Positions 5,315 through 6,449 of a stretch of DNA of 6,449 nt are shown here, one piece after another (positions within the stretch are counted from its first letter, which is position 1; each line of letters opens with the position of its first letter). The DNA is taken from positions 1 through 6,449 of the forward strand of contig JALQWJ010000087.1 in assembly GCA_023258775.1 (NCBI GenBank), read 5' to 3'. Made by a program: the position numbers and the translations under genes. The notes below the pieces were generated by a model. That model was not told the DNA's origin, did not search any database, and worked only from the letters and a program-made list of their open reading frames with translations. Origin of the DNA: Burkholderiaceae bacterium. GTDB taxonomy: Bacteria; Pseudomonadota; Gammaproteobacteria; Burkholderiales; Burkholderiaceae_E.

Positions 5315-5719
5315 ATGTCTAGCAACTCGAAATCTAGGATTCGCCATTACGAGGCGGCTATTGAGTCTTACGAGCAAATGATCGACTCATACCGTGAAGC
5401 AATCGAGCACTTGCAAAAAGAAGACAGCGCAAAGGCTCATTTAGCGTCGTATCAGGCAAAAAAGCATCGCCAGGAGGCCGATCGAGAGCTCTCACAGGCA
5501 GAGCATGTTGAAACGCCCCCGCCACTGAAAGCACGTCTCGCAGAAGAGGACGAAAAGCAGACCAAAATGGCGTTCGGCAAGCTCACCGTTTTTACCGTAG
5601 TGGTCATCGGTGCTGTGCTTGTTGCAATTTTCGCTGGCACGACCGGTGATTTGAGTAAGACTTGGAAAACAGACTCGGCTGGGGATTTTGCAAAATCGGT
5701 GCAATACCCAAGGCAATAG
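5315..5719 (+). CDS. coiled-coil protein with one C-terminal membrane helix (hypothetical)
   Basis: A 134-residue protein of no family I recognise. The ATG at 5315 has AGG at 5304-5306, eight bases upstream. Residues 8-66 are highly charged and helical with visible heptads: AIESYEQ, MIDSYRE, AIEHLQK in tandem, which predicts a coiled coil and oligomer formation. PPP at 68-70 ends the helix, and a second charged stretch at 71-88 follows. Residues 90-108 (LTVFTVVVIGAVLVAIFAG) form one hydrophobic membrane helix, after which about 26 polar residues remain. Lys residues at 81, 84 and 89 before the helix favour a cytoplasmic N-terminal coiled coil and a short outer tail. There is no signal peptide. 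It appears to be a single-gene unit with its own promoter; a tandem repeat begins four bases after the stop. A structural or tethering role at the inner membrane is a guess. Confidence 0.75.
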   Translation: MSSNSKSRIRHYEAAIESYEQMIDSYREAIEHLQKEDSAKAHLASYQAKKHRQEADRELSQAEHVETPPPLKARLAEEDEKQTKMAFGKLTVFTVVVIGAVLVAIFAGTTGDLSKTWKTDSAGDFAKSVQYPRQ

Positions 5720-5722
5720 AGC

Positions 5723-5789
5723 GCTTGGTGCGAATCGTCGCTTGGTGCGAATTGTTGCTTGGTGCAAATGTTCCTTGGCGCAAATTGTT
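5723..5789. repeat. four tandem copies of a ~17-bp repeat just after the coiled-coil gene
   Basis: The copies are 5723-5739, 5740-5756, 5757-5772 (one base shorter) and 5773-5789, with consensus GCTTGGTGCRAATTGTT. Copies one and two differ at two bases, and copies three and four show one to three changes; a degenerate fifth start (GCTCTGGGTG) follows. The core TTGGYGCRAA is close to a dyad (TTGGCGCAA in copy four). The array starts four bases after the stop codon at 5717-5719. It could be a slipped-strand minisatellite or a set of protein binding sites. None of the frames through it looks coding. Confidence 0.8.
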
Positions 5790-5852
5790 GCTCTGGGTGT
5801 TTAGTAAGCTTTTGTATCGGTATAGGTGCTTATCAATGCTGAGATCTGGTGC

Positions 5853-6449
5853 TCACAGACTGATTTTTGCCCGTCGAATCACTATTGCCCATTTTTCAAT
5901 CTCAGCTTTGTTGTAGTCTTTAAAAGCATCGGGAGGGCTTCCTACAGGGTCTGCACCCGACCCGATTAGCTTTTGTCGAACATCGGGGTGACTTAGTGCT
6001 TTGGCTGATTCTTGGTAAATTTTTTGCACAATATCAAGTGGCGTTTTCGCTGGTGCGTACAGTCCGCTCCACGATGAAACCTCAAAGTCAGCCATGCCAG
6101 CCTCGGCAAAAGTTGGAACGTTTGGAAGCGCCGGCACCCGCTTGGCAGACGCAACAGCAATCGCTTTAAGCTTACCTGATTGAATATGAGGTACCGCTGA
6201 GAGGGCGGTCATAAATGCCATATGGATTTGACCCGCGATCACATCGGTCATCGCGGGGGCAGCGCCTTTATAGGGTACGTGGACTAAATCGATGTCAGCC
6301 CGATACTGGAGTAGTTCACCCGCAAGATGTGGTGAGCCCCCAGCACCCGATGAACCAAAGCTCAAGCTTCCGGGTTTACTTTTTGCGAGCGCTATTAAAT
6401 CTTTAAGTGATTGAGCTGAAAGATTCGGGTTAACAGCAAGAATACTCGG
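5853..6449 (-). CDS. Bug/TctC-family receptor (partial, N-terminus off right edge)
   Basis: The minus-strand frame is open from the right edge to the TGA at 5853-5855 and gives 198 residues, about the last 60% of a typical 320-residue receptor. It starts within LAVNPNLSAQSLKDLIALAK, the second-domain entry typical of these proteins. Landmarks in fragment numbering are SLSFGSSGAGGSPHLAGELL at about 28-47, VHVPYKGAAPAMTDVIAGQI at 56-75, ALPNVPTFAEAG at 108-119, WSGLYAPAKTP at 127-137 and DPVGSPPDAF at 167-176. The signal peptide and first lobe are outside the window. It would bind a carboxylate or similar solute in the periplasm. It is clearly a diverged paralogue of the receptor at 620-1591 rather than a recent copy. 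No partner gene lies downstream; the next feature is the tandem repeat array. Confidence 0.92.
   Translation of the reverse strand, partial: PSILAVNPNLSAQSLKDLIALAKSKPGSLSFGSSGAGGSPHLAGELLQYRADIDLVHVPYKGAAPAMTDVIAGQIHMAFMTALSAVPHIQSGKLKAIAVASAKRVPALPNVPTFAEAGMADFEVSSWSGLYAPAKTPLDIVQKIYQESAKALSHPDVRQKLIGSGADPVGSPPDAFKDYNKAEIEKWAIVIRRAKISL

Noticed and set aside
5174..5377. Minus-strand 67-residue ORF with a plausible hydrophobic segment
   Set aside because: Overlaps the start and promoter of the coiled-coil gene, has no ribosome site at its start codons and no recognised family.
5723..5789. CRISPR array
   Set aside because: Units are contiguous with no spacers and only 17 bases long; no cas genes nearby.
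5805..5832. TAAGC/GCTTA inverted pair as a terminator
   Set aside because: Five-base AT-rich stem with an 18-base loop and no T-run on either strand; too weak.
5662..5916. Plus-strand 84-residue ORF through the tandem repeats
   Set aside because: Starts inside the coiled-coil gene in another frame, runs through the repeats and into the antisense of the right-hand receptor; repeats give an unnatural product.

Overview
The window looks like chromosomal DNA of a betaproteobacterium, most likely order Burkholderiales. The main reason is that it carries two orphan receptors of the Bug/TctC family, which is strongly expanded in that group. Base composition is close to 50% GC by eye, lower than in most high-GC Burkholderiales, and no gene here fixes the genus.

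Layout. (1) Bases 1-506, minus strand: the N-terminal 168 residues of a WYL-type winged-helix regulator that runs off the left edge. (2) Bases 507-619: a divergent intergenic region with nested short dyads, a plausible operator. (3) Bases 620-4627, plus strand: four closely spaced genes, namely a Bug/TctC periplasmic receptor, a short-chain dehydrogenase (SDR), a geranylgeranyl-reductase-family flavoprotein and a thioredoxin-TPR protein of the CnoX/YbbN type. Gaps are 35, 15 and 13 bp, so they probably form one transcription unit. (4) Bases 4628-4728: a convergent intergenic region with an imperfect nested inverted repeat. (5) Bases 4729-4989, minus strand: a small four-cysteine zinc-ribbon-like protein, with a perfect 16-base inverted repeat over its start region. 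(6) Bases 5011-5314: no intact convincing gene, but a possible frameshifted small gene and a good sigma70-like promoter. (7) Bases 5315-5719, plus strand: a 134-residue coiled-coil protein with one membrane helix, followed immediately by four tandem copies of a ~17-bp repeat (5723-5789). (8) Bases 5853-6449, minus strand: the C-terminal part of a second Bug/TctC receptor that runs off the right edge.

How the genes may work together. The receptor and the SDR suggest capture of a carboxylate-like solute and oxidation or reduction of a hydroxyl/keto intermediate, possibly controlled by the divergent WYL regulator. The flavoprotein and the CnoX-like protein share the unit, but their link to that pathway is unclear. 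No TctA/TctB membrane genes are in the window, so either receptor would need a permease encoded elsewhere. I see no strong evidence for a wholly new system. The least explained items are the flavoprotein/thioredoxin pairing, the repeat-flanked coiled-coil membrane protein, the hairpin over the zinc-ribbon gene start, and the possible decayed gene between the last two.
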